DNA from: Allofournierella sp. | GTDB taxonomy: Bacteria; Bacillota; Clostridia; Oscillospirales; Ruminococcaceae | Direction of reading: 5' to 3' | NCBI GenBank assembly: GCA_020025635.1 | Contig: JAHHRU010000003.1 | Location: 62,001 to 126,000, forward strand | Length of the DNA stretch: 64,000 nucleotides | Made by a program: the position numbers and the translations under genes | Notes under the pieces: generated by a model | What the model saw: only the letters and a program-made list of their open reading frames with translations | Databases searched by the model: none | Told to the model about the DNA's origin: nothing | Part shown: positions 1 through 8,225 of the stretch, in pieces | Layout: every line of letters begins with the position of its first letter | How positions within the stretch are numbered: position 1 is the first letter of the stretch

Positions 1-316
1 TGGTTTCATCCGGGGTCTGCAGCGGCGGGTTTGCAAAGCAGAACAAGGCGCCGCACAAAAAAATGGCCGCGGCGGCTTTGGCGTCCAACGTGGGGATAAA
101 GCGGTGGCACAGGTACACCGCCAATACACAAAGCAAAGCGAGGCCTGCCGCCGCCCCATACAAAGGCAGCGGGGCCACGCCCCGGGCATCCAGATAATAA
201 AATACCCGCCAGTAATAAACCAGGGCCGCTGCCCCGGCCGCGGCGGCCAAGGCCCCCAGCAGCCAGCCCGCTGCCGGCAGGAAGCGCCCCGCCTTTTTGT
301 TTTTCAGAGCTTTCAT
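1..316 (-). CDS. Partial membrane protein, DUF2142-like N-terminus
   Basis: Only the first 105 codons are present; the gene runs off the left edge. The protein begins with a short basic stretch (MKALKNKKAGR), then a hydrophobic helix at about residues 12-33, and two more hydrophobic segments at about 50-66 and 80-92. It then shows NPPLQTPDE, which resembles the NPPFQVPDE-type motif after the first helices of DUF2142 polytopic membrane proteins found in polysaccharide loci. The start is the ATG at 314-316, preceded by GAGAGG. It follows legB on the same strand, so it may belong to the same surface-glycan locus. The family assignment rests on one motif and is tentative. Confidence 0.55.
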   Translation of the reverse strand, partial: MKALKNKKAGRFLPAAGWLLGALAAAAGAAALVYYWRVFYYLDARGVAPLPLYGAAAGLALLCVLAVYLCHRFIPTLDAKAAAAIFLCGALFCFANPPLQTPDET

Positions 317-374
317 AGATCCTCTCGATCACAATCTTTTTACAGGCAGGAACCCGCCCCAAAATGCCGCAAAA

Positions 375-404
375 CCGGGCCGGCTTTAAAAAAAGTCAGC
401 CCGG
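375..404 (-). terminator. Probable terminator after legB
   Basis: On the minus strand a CCGGGC/GCCCGG stem encloses an 18-base loop and is followed by TTTT. A smaller CAGC/GCTG stem followed by seven T lies within it. It sits between the legB stop and the start of the next minus-strand gene. Confidence 0.45.
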
Positions 405-442
405 CTGTTTTGCTGGCAGGGCCCTGCGCTTTTTCGCAGAGC

Positions 443-1426
443 TTACAGGTTGTACACTTCCGGCTTGTACTGATCCAGATTTGCACGCAGGAATTTGATG
501 GTTTCGGCAAGACCCTCCTCAAAGGTATAGGCCGGCTTCCAGTCGGTGAGCGACCGGATCTTGTCGGCGCAGCCCAAAAGGCGGTTTACTTCGCTCTTTT
601 CCGGGCGCAGGCGCTGTTCATCACAGATGATGCGTGCTTCGGGGTTGATCTGGCGGATCAGCTCGTTTGCCAGATCTCCGATGGAGTGCTCAACGCCGGT
701 GGCAATGTTCACTTCCTGGCCGATGGCCTTCTCGCAGCCGGCAAGGGCCATGAAGCCCGCAGCGGTGTCCTTCACATAGTTGAAGTCACGGGTGGGCGTC
801 AGGCTGCCGAGCTTGATCTCGGTCTGGCCGCTGAGCAGCTGGGTGATGATGGTGGGAATGACCGCACGGGCACTCTGACGGGGGCCATAGGTGTTGAAGG
901 GCCGCACGATGGTGACCGGCAGATCGAAGCTGCGGTAAAAGCTTTCAGCCAGGCGGTCGGCACCGATCTTGGTTGCCGAATAGGGGCTCTGGCCCTGGTA
1001 GGGGTGCTTTTCATCAATGGGAACATACTGGGCGGTGCCGTAAACCTCGCTGGTGGAGGTCACCAGCAGGCGCTTGGTGCCCACCTGGCGGGCAGCATTC
1101 AGCACATTGAGGGTGCCCTTGATGTTGGTGTCCACATAGCTGTCCGGGCTGTGATAGCTGAACGGGATTGCAATGAGGGCAGCCAGATGATACACGATGT
1201 CCTGCCCTTCCATGGCATGGCGCACACCGTTGGGGTCACGGATATCGCCCATAAACACTTCGATCTCGTTTTTGATCTCAGAAGGCAGAGAATCCAGCCA
1301 GCCCCAGCTGCCAAAGGAATTGTAATAGCAAAAAGCCTTGACCTTCTCGCCCTTGCGTACCAGTTCTTCTGTCAGGTGGCTGCCGATAAAGCCGTCAGCA
1401 CCGGTTACCATTACCGTATTTGCCAT
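443..1426 (-). CDS. legB: NAD-dependent 4,6-dehydratase LegB-type
   Basis: Extended short-chain dehydrogenase of 327 residues acting on a nucleotide-activated N-acetyl sugar. The N-terminal Rossmann motif is GADGFIGSH (residues 8-16). The catalytic set is a Thr/Ser in TSTSEVYG and Tyr-x3-Lys in YSATK. The substrate part contains RPFNTYGPRQSARAVIP and PTRDFNYVKD. These stretches, and VYHLAALIAIPFSY, match the LegB family that makes the 4-keto-6-deoxy intermediate of legionaminic acid. It was recognised from family memory, not by a search. It is transcribed away from the MBOAT gene, from the promoter at 1483-1511. An N-acetyl sugar amidotransferase at 6901, also typical of nonulosonate pathways, supports the call. 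Confidence 0.85.
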   Translation of the reverse strand: MANTVMVTGADGFIGSHLTEELVRKGEKVKAFCYYNSFGSWGWLDSLPSEIKNEIEVFMGDIRDPNGVRHAMEGQDIVYHLAALIAIPFSYHSPDSYVDTNIKGTLNVLNAARQVGTKRLLVTSTSEVYGTAQYVPIDEKHPYQGQSPYSATKIGADRLAESFYRSFDLPVTIVRPFNTYGPRQSARAVIPTIITQLLSGQTEIKLGSLTPTRDFNYVKDTAAGFMALAGCEKAIGQEVNIATGVEHSIGDLANELIRQINPEARIICDEQRLRPEKSEVNRLLGCADKIRSLTDWKPAYTFEEGLAETIKFLRANLDQYKPEVYNL

Positions 1427-1482
1427 AATGATATCTCCTTCACCCAGTGAATCGGGTTGTTGTTTTGTTATTAGCAGCTTTA

Positions 1483-1511
1483 AGTATAATATAAATCCCC
1501 CCCGATTTCAA
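1483..1511 (-). promoter_or_regulatory. Promoter for legB
   Basis: On the minus strand: TTGAAA (1506-1511), 17-base spacer, TATACT (1483-1488), about 57 bases before the legB ATG. It is back to back with the rightward promoter at 1526. Confidence 0.7.
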
Positions 1512-1525
1512 GAAAAACACACCTC

Positions 1526-1554
1526 TTTACAGTAAAGCGGCCAGCCTGTATAAT
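1526..1554 (+). promoter_or_regulatory. Promoter for the MBOAT/glycan operon
   Basis: TTTACA (1526-1531), 17-base spacer, TATAAT (1549-1554). It would drive the operon starting at 1598. Only 14 bases separate its -35 box from the -35 box of the divergent legB promoter, so shared control is possible. Confidence 0.75.
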
Positions 1555-1597
1555 AAATGGTTGAGAACTTATTCAATAAGAAAGGAGCTCCCGGCCC

Positions 1598-3163
1598 TTG
1601 AGTTTTCAGAGTCTTTCCTATTTTGCCTTTCTGCCGCTGGCAGCCTTCGTTTATCTGAAGCTTTCCCCAAAAGGCTGGCAGAACGGTGTTCTGCTGGCTG
1701 CAAGCCTTTTGTTTTACTGGTGGAACCGGCCTTCTGGAAGTGCATTTTCCGGCATTTGGCCGTTTGTACCGGCGGCTTTGCTTATTTTGTGCAGTCTTTT
1801 CATCTGGAGGCTGGCGCTTTCCATCGAAAAGGCCCCGGCAAACCGCCGCAGGCGTTTGATCGGCCTTGGCATTGCCGTTCTGCTGGCGGTTCTGGCCCTT
1901 TTCAAATATTACAACCTGGTTTTGCCGATGCTGCCCATTGCGCCGGGTATGCTTCACCGGCTGCCCTTTCCCTTAGGCATCAGCTTTTACAGCTTTGCCG
2001 CCATCAGCTATCTGGTGGACGTGAGCCGAAAGGATATGCCCGCCCAGCGGGATTTTGTTTCCCTTGCTGCCTTCCTGTGCTTTTTCGGCTGCATCACCGC
2101 CGGTCCCATCTGCCGGGCCCGCCTGGTGCTGCCCCAGCTTGAGCAGGAGCACCGCTTCGATGCACAGCGCACCGTTCGGGCCATGCGGCTGTTTGGGCTG
2201 GGCCTGTTTAAAAAGGTAGCGGTTGCGGATGTGCTGATGGTTTATGTTTCCCAGGTTTTCGGGGATATTCCCGGCCACGGGGGGCCTGCCCTTCTGCTTG
2301 CCACTGTTTTTTACACCCTTTACCTTTATTTTGACTTTCTGGGCTATTCCGAAATGGCTCGTGCCAGCGCCCTTCTGCTGGGCCTTGAAATTCCGGAAAA
2401 CTTCAAAACGCCCTTTTTTGCCACCAACTTCTCCGGCTTTTGGAGCCGCTGGCACATCAGCCTTTCCGGCTGGCTTCAGGATTATCTGTTCACCCCCCTT
2501 GTTTGGGCCGATGTTTCCAAGGTCCCGCTTTTGGGCCGCAGGGTGAGCCGCTTTTCGCCGGTGTTCTGCGTATTCACCGTGTTTTTTGTTTCCGGCTTTT
2601 GGCATGGCAGCACCCTGCCTTTTGTTGTGTGGGGCCTTTTGCAGGGCCTTTACCGGGCCGGTGAAGAGATCGCCCACCAAAAGCTGGGCAAGCCCCGGCG
2701 CAAGACTCCCGGCCGGGTGCTGTGGGCAAAGCGGGCCGGGGTGTTCTGCCTGTGGAGCTTTGGCATGGTGTTTTTTGCCATGGGCTCAAACGTGGGCGCA
2801 GCCGCAGGCGAAAGCCGGGGCATCCGGGATGCCTTTGCCATTCTGGCCGGCTGGTTCAAAGGCTGGTCTTTTCCCCGCTTTGTTTCGGAGAGCCGGCAGG
2901 CCGTTCTGGACGGTTTCTATGCCCAGCCCCTGATGGCCGCCGCCTTTGTGCTGTTCCTGGCGGTTTCGCTCATCCTTGCCGTTTGGCTGGATGTAAAACG
3001 GAATTTCAGCTTTAAAAACAAGGATGAAGAGCAGGTGCTGGCTGCACAGAAGCCGGTTCTGCGCTGGGTGCTTTACTATGCACTGGTGCTTCTTTCCTTT
3101 GCCGGTCTGGTGATGCAGAACGGCGGTTTTGCCGGGGGCAGCTTTGCCTACGGCGGTTTCTAA
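1598..3163 (+). CDS. MBOAT family O-acyltransferase (AlgI/DltB-like)
   Basis: Polytopic membrane protein of 521 residues. It carries the MBOAT signatures FWSRWHISLSGWLQDYLF (about residues 287-304) and SGFWHGSTLPFVVWG, whose His is the presumed catalytic residue. Such proteins move an acyl group across the membrane onto a surface polymer, usually with an SGNH partner; the next gene fits that role. The start is TTG at 1598: AAAGGAG lies ten bases upstream and the product then begins LSFQSLSYFAFLPL, typical of the family. It is the first gene of a rightward cluster (acyltransferase, SGNH protein, transferase, flippase). The acceptor polymer is not known. Confidence 0.9.
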   Translation: MSFQSLSYFAFLPLAAFVYLKLSPKGWQNGVLLAASLLFYWWNRPSGSAFSGIWPFVPAALLILCSLFIWRLALSIEKAPANRRRRLIGLGIAVLLAVLALFKYYNLVLPMLPIAPGMLHRLPFPLGISFYSFAAISYLVDVSRKDMPAQRDFVSLAAFLCFFGCITAGPICRARLVLPQLEQEHRFDAQRTVRAMRLFGLGLFKKVAVADVLMVYVSQVFGDIPGHGGPALLLATVFYTLYLYFDFLGYSEMARASALLLGLEIPENFKTPFFATNFSGFWSRWHISLSGWLQDYLFTPLVWADVSKVPLLGRRVSRFSPVFCVFTVFFVSGFWHGSTLPFVVWGLLQGLYRAGEEIAHQKLGKPRRKTPGRVLWAKRAGVFCLWSFGMVFFAMGSNVGAAAGESRGIRDAFAILAGWFKGWSFPRFVSESRQAVLDGFYAQPLMAAAFVLFLAVSLILAVWLDVKRNFSFKNKDEEQVLAAQKPVLRWVLYYALVLLSFAGLVMQNGGFAGGSFAYGGF

Positions 3164-3193
3164 ACGACAAACAAACGGAAAGGAGTGCTCTGC

Positions 3194-4183
3194 ATGGGCC
3201 GCATCCTGAAAAAAACCGCGCTGCTTTTGCTGCCGGTGGCACTTTACTTCTGCCTTTTTGCAGCCTTTGAGCCCAACAATTATTTCGGGCTGCGCTCTGC
3301 CGGCGGCGGCGAGGCCCCCATTGCCCGGCTGAAAAGCTTTGAACAGCAGCCGGGCAGCCGCATCATCATCGGCGATTCCCGCCTTGCCCATTTCGATATG
3401 CAGCAGGTGGAAGCGGTAAGCGGCCGCCCCTGGCAGAACCTGGCGTTCGGCGGGGCTTCTCTGCGGGAAGGGGTGGACGTGCTGAACTGGGCCTTAGACC
3501 ACAACCCGGAGCTTTCGGAAGTGGTGTTCGGGCTTTCGTTCTACACCCTCACCACCACCTATGATGCCGACCGGATGACCAGCCTGCAGAAAACGCTGGA
3601 CAACCCCTTCGCTTACTTTTTCAACCTGGAATACAACGTGAATATGCTCACCCGGCTTTCCTCCTGGGTGCAGTGGATGATTTCCACCTCCGGCGGCAAA
3701 ACCGGCCTCAGCTGGGCCCAGGCTCAAATGGAAAACGAAACCGGCGACTGGGTATCGCCAAAGGATTACACCGGCCCGGACGGCACGGTGTACCCGCTGC
3801 ACACAAAGCTTGCCCTTTACCCCGGCGCACTGAAAGCCCGCTGCGAGGGCTGGACCCTCAACCGCCAGCAGCTGGACCGCTTTTACGCCGCCGCCCGCCG
3901 CTGTCAGGAGCAGGGCGTCCGGCTCACGGTGGTGCTGCCGCCCATGGCGGATATCGTGCTGACCGAAAGCTGCACCCCTTACGGCATCGACCTGGCCATG
4001 GAAAACGAGGTGCTGCCGGAGCTTCGGGCAAAAGCCGATGAGCTGGGCTTTTCGGTGCTGGACTATGAATGGCACAACCGCCCAAAATACGATGATGACC
4101 GCCAGTTCTTTGACGGTTTCCACCTGGATATGAAATACGGCCTGCCGGACTGGACAGCCCAGCTGTTCACCGATCTGGGCTGA
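3194..4183 (+). CDS. SGNH-hydrolase-like partner of the MBOAT protein
   Basis: A protein of about 329 residues with one N-terminal membrane anchor (about residues 6-22) and an extracytoplasmic domain. Seen motifs are IIIGDSRLAHFD (block I with the nucleophile Ser), NLAFGGASLREG, and DGFHLD near the C-terminus, which supplies the Asp-x2-His of SGNH enzymes. This matches AlgJ/AlgX- or DltD-like partners that pass an acyl group from the MBOAT protein to a glycan. The ATG at 3194 is preferred over the upstream in-frame GTG at 3185 because AAGGAG lies nine bases before it. It is 30 bases downstream of the MBOAT stop. Confidence 0.8.
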   Translation: MGRILKKTALLLLPVALYFCLFAAFEPNNYFGLRSAGGGEAPIARLKSFEQQPGSRIIIGDSRLAHFDMQQVEAVSGRPWQNLAFGGASLREGVDVLNWALDHNPELSEVVFGLSFYTLTTTYDADRMTSLQKTLDNPFAYFFNLEYNVNMLTRLSSWVQWMISTSGGKTGLSWAQAQMENETGDWVSPKDYTGPDGTVYPLHTKLALYPGALKARCEGWTLNRQQLDRFYAAARRCQEQGVRLTVVLPPMADIVLTESCTPYGIDLAMENEVLPELRAKADELGFSVLDYEWHNRPKYDDDRQFFDGFHLDMKYGLPDWTAQLFTDLG

Positions 4184-4199
4184 GGGAGGCATTTTCACT

Positions 4200-5513
4200 G
4201 TGGGTCTTGATTTTCTGATTTTATACGAACACACCGTTCGGGAATACGAAAGCGATCTGCTTTTAAAGCTGGAGCTGGAGCGCCGGGGCTACACCGCCGA
4301 GATCCGCCAGCTGCTGGACCGCAAAAAGCTGAAATACTTCACCTGGAAAAAGCCCCGGGTGCTGGTTTCCAGCTGCATGTATGACAACGAAGCCATCAAC
4401 AGCCATGTTTACAACAACGTGGGAAGGCTTGACAAGATCGTGAACCTCCACTGGGAGCAGATGCTTTCGGACGATCAGGAGGAAGGCGACTGGTTCAACA
4501 TGAGCGGCAACGCCAAAAAATGCGTGCAGACCTGCTGGGGCAGCCGCACCGCCGACCGCCTGGTGAGCCACGGCATGGAGCGTAAAAACTGCCCGGTGAC
4601 CGGTGCGGTGATGATGGATTTTCTGCGGCCGGAATTCAAGGGCTATTATGCAGACAAACAGCAGCTCTGCCAGGAATTCGGCCTTGACCCCAAAAAGGAG
4701 CTGCACCTTTACATTTCCAGCTTCGGCTATGCCAGCATGACCGAGCAGGAGGTAAAGGAGCTGAGCGAAATGGCCGGCACCGATTTCACCGGCTTTGCCG
4801 CCACCAACCGCATCAGCATGAAAGAAACGCTGGACTGGTTCGACCGGTATCTGGAAAGCCACCCGGAGGTGGAGCTTGTCTACCGGCGCCACCCCAGCGA
4901 GTGGAACAGCCCCGCTCTTTCCCAGCTGAGCAAAAAACGGCCCAACTTCCATGTGATCTTTGAGCGCAGTGTGAAAGACTGGATCGTTGCGGCAGACTCC
5001 ATCTCCATCTGGATGAGCACCGCCATTGCCGAGGTTTACATGGCCGGCAAAAGCTGCCACATCCTGCGCCCGGTGCCCATTGAGCACGAATATGACCCGG
5101 TCATTTACAAAGATGCCCGCTATATCACCAGCTACGAAGAATTCGCTTGTGCCATGGCCGAAAAGGACCCGCCCTTCCCCATCGCAAAGGATGTGATCGA
5201 GGGCTATTTTGACCCAAGCGATGCGCCCGCCTACAAGCGCATGGCCGATCTTTTGGAAGAGGTGCTCAAAAATCCCCCCCGGGCAAAGCCCATGGGTGAG
5301 GGCTTCACCCCTCATTTCAACTGGCTCAAGTTCTTTGCGCTCTGGGGCGTTCACATCCTGTTTTTCTTCCATCTCAAGCCCCAAAAGGTGTTTTTCTTCC
5401 ACAAGGGCCTTGCCGATTTTGCACAGCGCATCTACGGCTATGTGGAAAAAGCCTGGGTGCCCGGGGATAAGGCCAAAGCCATGGAAGACCGCATCCGTCC
5501 CTATGTAAAATAA
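4200..5513 (+). CDS. Surface carbohydrate biosynthesis protein, GT-B-like
   Basis: Soluble-looking protein of 437 residues. The N-terminus (DFLILYEHTVREYESD) and the later YRRHPSEW and SIWMSTAIAEVYMAGK segments resemble the capsule/CDP-glycerol transferase superfamily and the 'surface carbohydrate biosynthesis' proteins near nonulosonate genes. RRHP and the ST-A-E region would bind the nucleotide donor. A hydrophobic stretch FFALWGVHILFFFHL near residue 380 may sit at the membrane. GTG start with GGGAGG upstream. It lies 16 bases after the SGNH gene and 9 before the flippase gene. The exact donor and acceptor cannot be told. Confidence 0.65.
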   Translation: MGLDFLILYEHTVREYESDLLLKLELERRGYTAEIRQLLDRKKLKYFTWKKPRVLVSSCMYDNEAINSHVYNNVGRLDKIVNLHWEQMLSDDQEEGDWFNMSGNAKKCVQTCWGSRTADRLVSHGMERKNCPVTGAVMMDFLRPEFKGYYADKQQLCQEFGLDPKKELHLYISSFGYASMTEQEVKELSEMAGTDFTGFAATNRISMKETLDWFDRYLESHPEVELVYRRHPSEWNSPALSQLSKKRPNFHVIFERSVKDWIVAADSISIWMSTAIAEVYMAGKSCHILRPVPIEHEYDPVIYKDARYITSYEEFACAMAEKDPPFPIAKDVIEGYFDPSDAPAYKRMADLLEEVLKNPPRAKPMGEGFTPHFNWLKFFALWGVHILFFFHLKPQKVFFFHKGLADFAQRIYGYVEKAWVPGDKAKAMEDRIRPYVK

Positions 5514-5522
5514 GGAGGCTTC

Positions 5523-6752
5523 ATGGAAAAACAGCTTCGGAAGAATTTGCTCTTCAACACCGCCGGCAGCCTGCTGTTCTATGTGTGCCAGGCCTCCATG
5601 AACCTGCTGGTCACCGCCTTTGCGGGCATTGCCGCAAACGGGATGCTGGCCACCGCAATGACCATTGCCAATGTTTGTTTGAGCGTTGCCGCGTTTGGCA
5701 TGCGCACCTTTCAGGTTTCGGATCTTGACGCAAAATACACCGACCGCACCTACCTTTTGAGCCGCTATGCCACCCTTGCCCTGGCCTTTGCCGGGTGCAT
5801 GGGCTTTGCCTTTATCAATGCCTATTCTGCCCGGCAGCGGTGGGTGATCCTGCTGTACACCGGCTACCGGCTGGTGGAAAGCTGGAGCGATGTGTGGCAC
5901 GGCTATTTGCAAAGGGCCGAGCGGATGGACATTGTGGGCATCAGCTTTGGGGTGCGCGGCCTTGTGACCGCCGTCACCGTGACCCTGGGCCTTGTGTTCA
6001 CCAAAGATCTGGTCCTCACACTGGGCGCTTTGTTTGTACTCAACGCGGTCTATGTGCTTTTTGCGGACATCCCCCTTGCAAAAAAGCAGGCCGATTTTTC
6101 CCAAAAAGGCGGTCCCGGTGTGGGTGCCCTTTTGCTGGAATGCGCACCGCTTGCGGTTTACGCCAGCCTCAACACCTCCATTCCATCGGTCCCCCGCTAT
6201 TTCTGTGAGCGGATCGCCGGTGAGGTGCAGCTGAGCTATTTTGCCAACGTGTTCCTACCGGTTATGATTTTGCAGGTGGCGGTCATCTACCTGTTCGTTC
6301 CCTTCATCACCACCTTTGCCCGCCTGTGGAACGGGCGTGACCGAACCGGTTACTACAAGGGCCTTGCCCTGCTGGGCGGTGCGCTGCTGGTCATCTGGGC
6401 AGCCGGTGCCGCCGGCTGTGCGCTGCTGGGCCGCTGGGGGCTTTCCATCCTGTACCCCACCACCCCGGAGATCCTGGACTATGCGGGCCTCCTGCAGCCG
6501 CTGGTTGCGGCCACCGTGCTTACCATTGCCGCCACCGTGCTGTGCAACCTGCTCACCATCGCCCGGGCCATGACAGGCCTGATCGTGAGCTGCCTTGCGG
6601 GCCTTCTGGCCGCGCTTGCGGCCAGCCCCCTTTTCATCCGGGCCGGCGGCGTTTGGGGCACAGCCTTTGCCACCATCGCGGGCATCGGCACCCAAAGCCT
6701 GTTCTTACTTGTTTTTCTGCTGGTGCGCTGCAAAAAGCAGTTTGCCGAATAA
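5523..6752 (+). CDS. Polysaccharide flippase-like membrane protein (MOP superfamily)
   Basis: A 409-residue protein with about 12 hydrophobic segments and short loops, beginning with a basic stretch (MEKQLRKNLLFNTAGSLLFY). This layout, and its place at the end of a glycan operon, fit a Wzx-type flippase carrying a lipid-linked sugar across the membrane. AAGGAGG lies before the ATG at 5523. No catalytic motif exists in this family, so the assignment rests on topology and context. Confidence 0.7.
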   Translation: MEKQLRKNLLFNTAGSLLFYVCQASMNLLVTAFAGIAANGMLATAMTIANVCLSVAAFGMRTFQVSDLDAKYTDRTYLLSRYATLALAFAGCMGFAFINAYSARQRWVILLYTGYRLVESWSDVWHGYLQRAERMDIVGISFGVRGLVTAVTVTLGLVFTKDLVLTLGALFVLNAVYVLFADIPLAKKQADFSQKGGPGVGALLLECAPLAVYASLNTSIPSVPRYFCERIAGEVQLSYFANVFLPVMILQVAVIYLFVPFITTFARLWNGRDRTGYYKGLALLGGALLVIWAAGAAGCALLGRWGLSILYPTTPEILDYAGLLQPLVAATVLTIAATVLCNLLTIARAMTGLIVSCLAGLLAALAASPLFIRAGGVWGTAFATIAGIGTQSLFLLVFLLVRCKKQFAE

Positions 6753-6760
6753 TCAAAAGC

Positions 6761-6817
6761 AGCCGATCCCCTTTTGACCTTTTTTCGCAAAAAGGCTGGT
6801 ATGGGGGTCGGCTTTTG
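6761..6817 (+). terminator. Terminator after the flippase gene
   Basis: An 11-base stem (6761-6771 with 6803-6813, one G-T pair) encloses a nested A/T-rich hairpin and is followed by TTTT. A TATACT sequence at 6821-6826 just after it may be the -10 box for the amidotransferase gene. Confidence 0.7.
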
Positions 6818-6900
6818 TGTTATACTGAATACATCAGCGGGCATATCGCCCGCGTTTTCTCTTGAAAAACAGATTTTCAATGAAGAAAGGAATCTGCGTT

Positions 6901-8022
6901 ATGAAATACTGCAAGAAATGCACCATGCCGGACACCCGTCCCGGAATCACCTTTGACGAAGAGGGCGTTTGCAGCGCCTGCCGCCATTATGAGCACCGCA
7001 AAGAAGTGGACTGGGCCGCCCGCTGGAAGGAATTCGAAGCCCTTTGTGACAAATACCGCGGCTGCAACGGCCCCGGCGGCTATGACTGTGCCGTGGCTGC
7101 AAGCGGCGGCAAGGACAGCCACTTCCAGGTCTACATCCTGAAGGAAGTCATGCACATGAACCCCATCCTGTTCTGTGCCGAGGACAACTTCCCCATGACC
7201 GAAGCCGGCAAGCACAACCTGAAAAACATCTCGGAGGCCTTCGGCTGCCCCATCATCAGCTGCAAGCCCAACATCAAGGCCCAGAAGATCCTGATGCGTG
7301 CCTTCTTTGAAAAGTACGGCAAGCCCACCTGGTATATCGACCGTCTGATCTACACCTTTCCTTTGCACATGGCCCTCAAGTTCAACACCCCGCTTCTGTG
7401 CTACGGCGAGAACGTGAGCTTTGAATACGGCGGAAACGCAGACGAAGAGACTTACAGCGCCCGGGGCCAGATCGAAAACGGCGTGGCCGTCGGCTTCCCG
7501 GATGATGAGCTGGTCAGCTACGGCGTTTCGCTCAACGACCTTGCCCTGACCAAGGCCCCCACCCCAGAAGAGCTGCAGCGGCTGGACCCCTTCTACATGA
7601 GCTACTTTTTGCCCTGGAACAGCTACAAGAACTATATGATTGCCAAGGAGCACGGCTTCCACGATCTGACCCACGAGTGGGACCGCACCCATCACGCCGA
7701 AAACTTCGACCAGATCGACAGCCCGGCTTATCTGGTGCACTCCTGGCTCAAGTACCCCAAATTCGGCCATGCTGCCGCCACCGATTACACCGCCCGCTAC
7801 ATCCGCTACGGCATGATGACCCGGGAAGAAGCCATTCCCATCATCAAAGAGCGGGACGGCAGCCTGGACCCCCGCTGTGTGCGTGAGTTCTGCGAGTTCT
7901 GCGGCTACACCGAGAAGGAATTCTGGGCCATCATTGACAAATTCTACAACCGCGACCTCTTCTACAAAGATGAATTCGGCCGCTGGATGCTGAAAGAACC
8001 CATCTGGAACGAAAACAAGTGA
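6901..8022 (+). CDS. N-acetyl sugar amidotransferase
   Basis: 373-residue ATP-dependent PP-loop enzyme. N-terminal Cys pairs (Cys4, Cys7, Cys24, Cys27: YCKKC and CSAC) form a metal or zinc knuckle. The PP-loop SGGKDS is at about residues 68-73. Family members (WbpG/PseA/PtmG type) put an amidino or amino group on an N-acetyl sugar during nonulosonate or O-antigen synthesis. With LegB at 443 this suggests an amidino-modified legionaminic-type sugar. The ATG at 6901 is preferred over 6862 because GAAAGGAA lies nine bases upstream and the product then starts at the conserved Cys motif. A terminator before and after makes it a single-gene unit. Confidence 0.85.
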   Translation: MKYCKKCTMPDTRPGITFDEEGVCSACRHYEHRKEVDWAARWKEFEALCDKYRGCNGPGGYDCAVAASGGKDSHFQVYILKEVMHMNPILFCAEDNFPMTEAGKHNLKNISEAFGCPIISCKPNIKAQKILMRAFFEKYGKPTWYIDRLIYTFPLHMALKFNTPLLCYGENVSFEYGGNADEETYSARGQIENGVAVGFPDDELVSYGVSLNDLALTKAPTPEELQRLDPFYMSYFLPWNSYKNYMIAKEHGFHDLTHEWDRTHHAENFDQIDSPAYLVHSWLKYPKFGHAAATDYTARYIRYGMMTREEAIPIIKERDGSLDPRCVREFCEFCGYTEKEFWAIIDKFYNRDLFYKDEFGRWMLKEPIWNENK

Positions 8023-8032
8023 TTTGAAAGAA

Positions 8033-8070
8033 AACCTGCTTTCCCTTCAAACGGGAGGCAGGTTTTTTTA
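8033..8070 (+). terminator. Terminator after the amidotransferase gene
   Basis: AAACCTGC pairs with GCAGGTTT around an inner TTCCC/GGGA stem, followed by a run of seven T. Confidence 0.8.
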
Positions 8071-8225
8071 TCCGGCTTTGCGGCTTTCAGAAGAATTTGT
8101 CTTTTTGTGCGGATATTCGTCCAAATCTGCCGGTTTTATACATCCGCATAAAATTGACTCTGTTTTTTTTGCGGGGTTTCTTTTATAATAACTGTAACAT
8201 CACAAAACACGGAAAGGAGCGCACC

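Noticed and set aside
104..1450. Plus-strand 448-codon frame over legB
   Set aside because: Antisense shadow of legB, which has intact Rossmann and Tyr-x3-Lys motifs on the minus strand.
4263..6104. Minus-strand open frame of 613 codons across the transferase and flippase genes
   Set aside because: It spans two real genes and their junction, is rich in His/Gly/Gln as expected for an antisense shadow, and has no recognisable motif.
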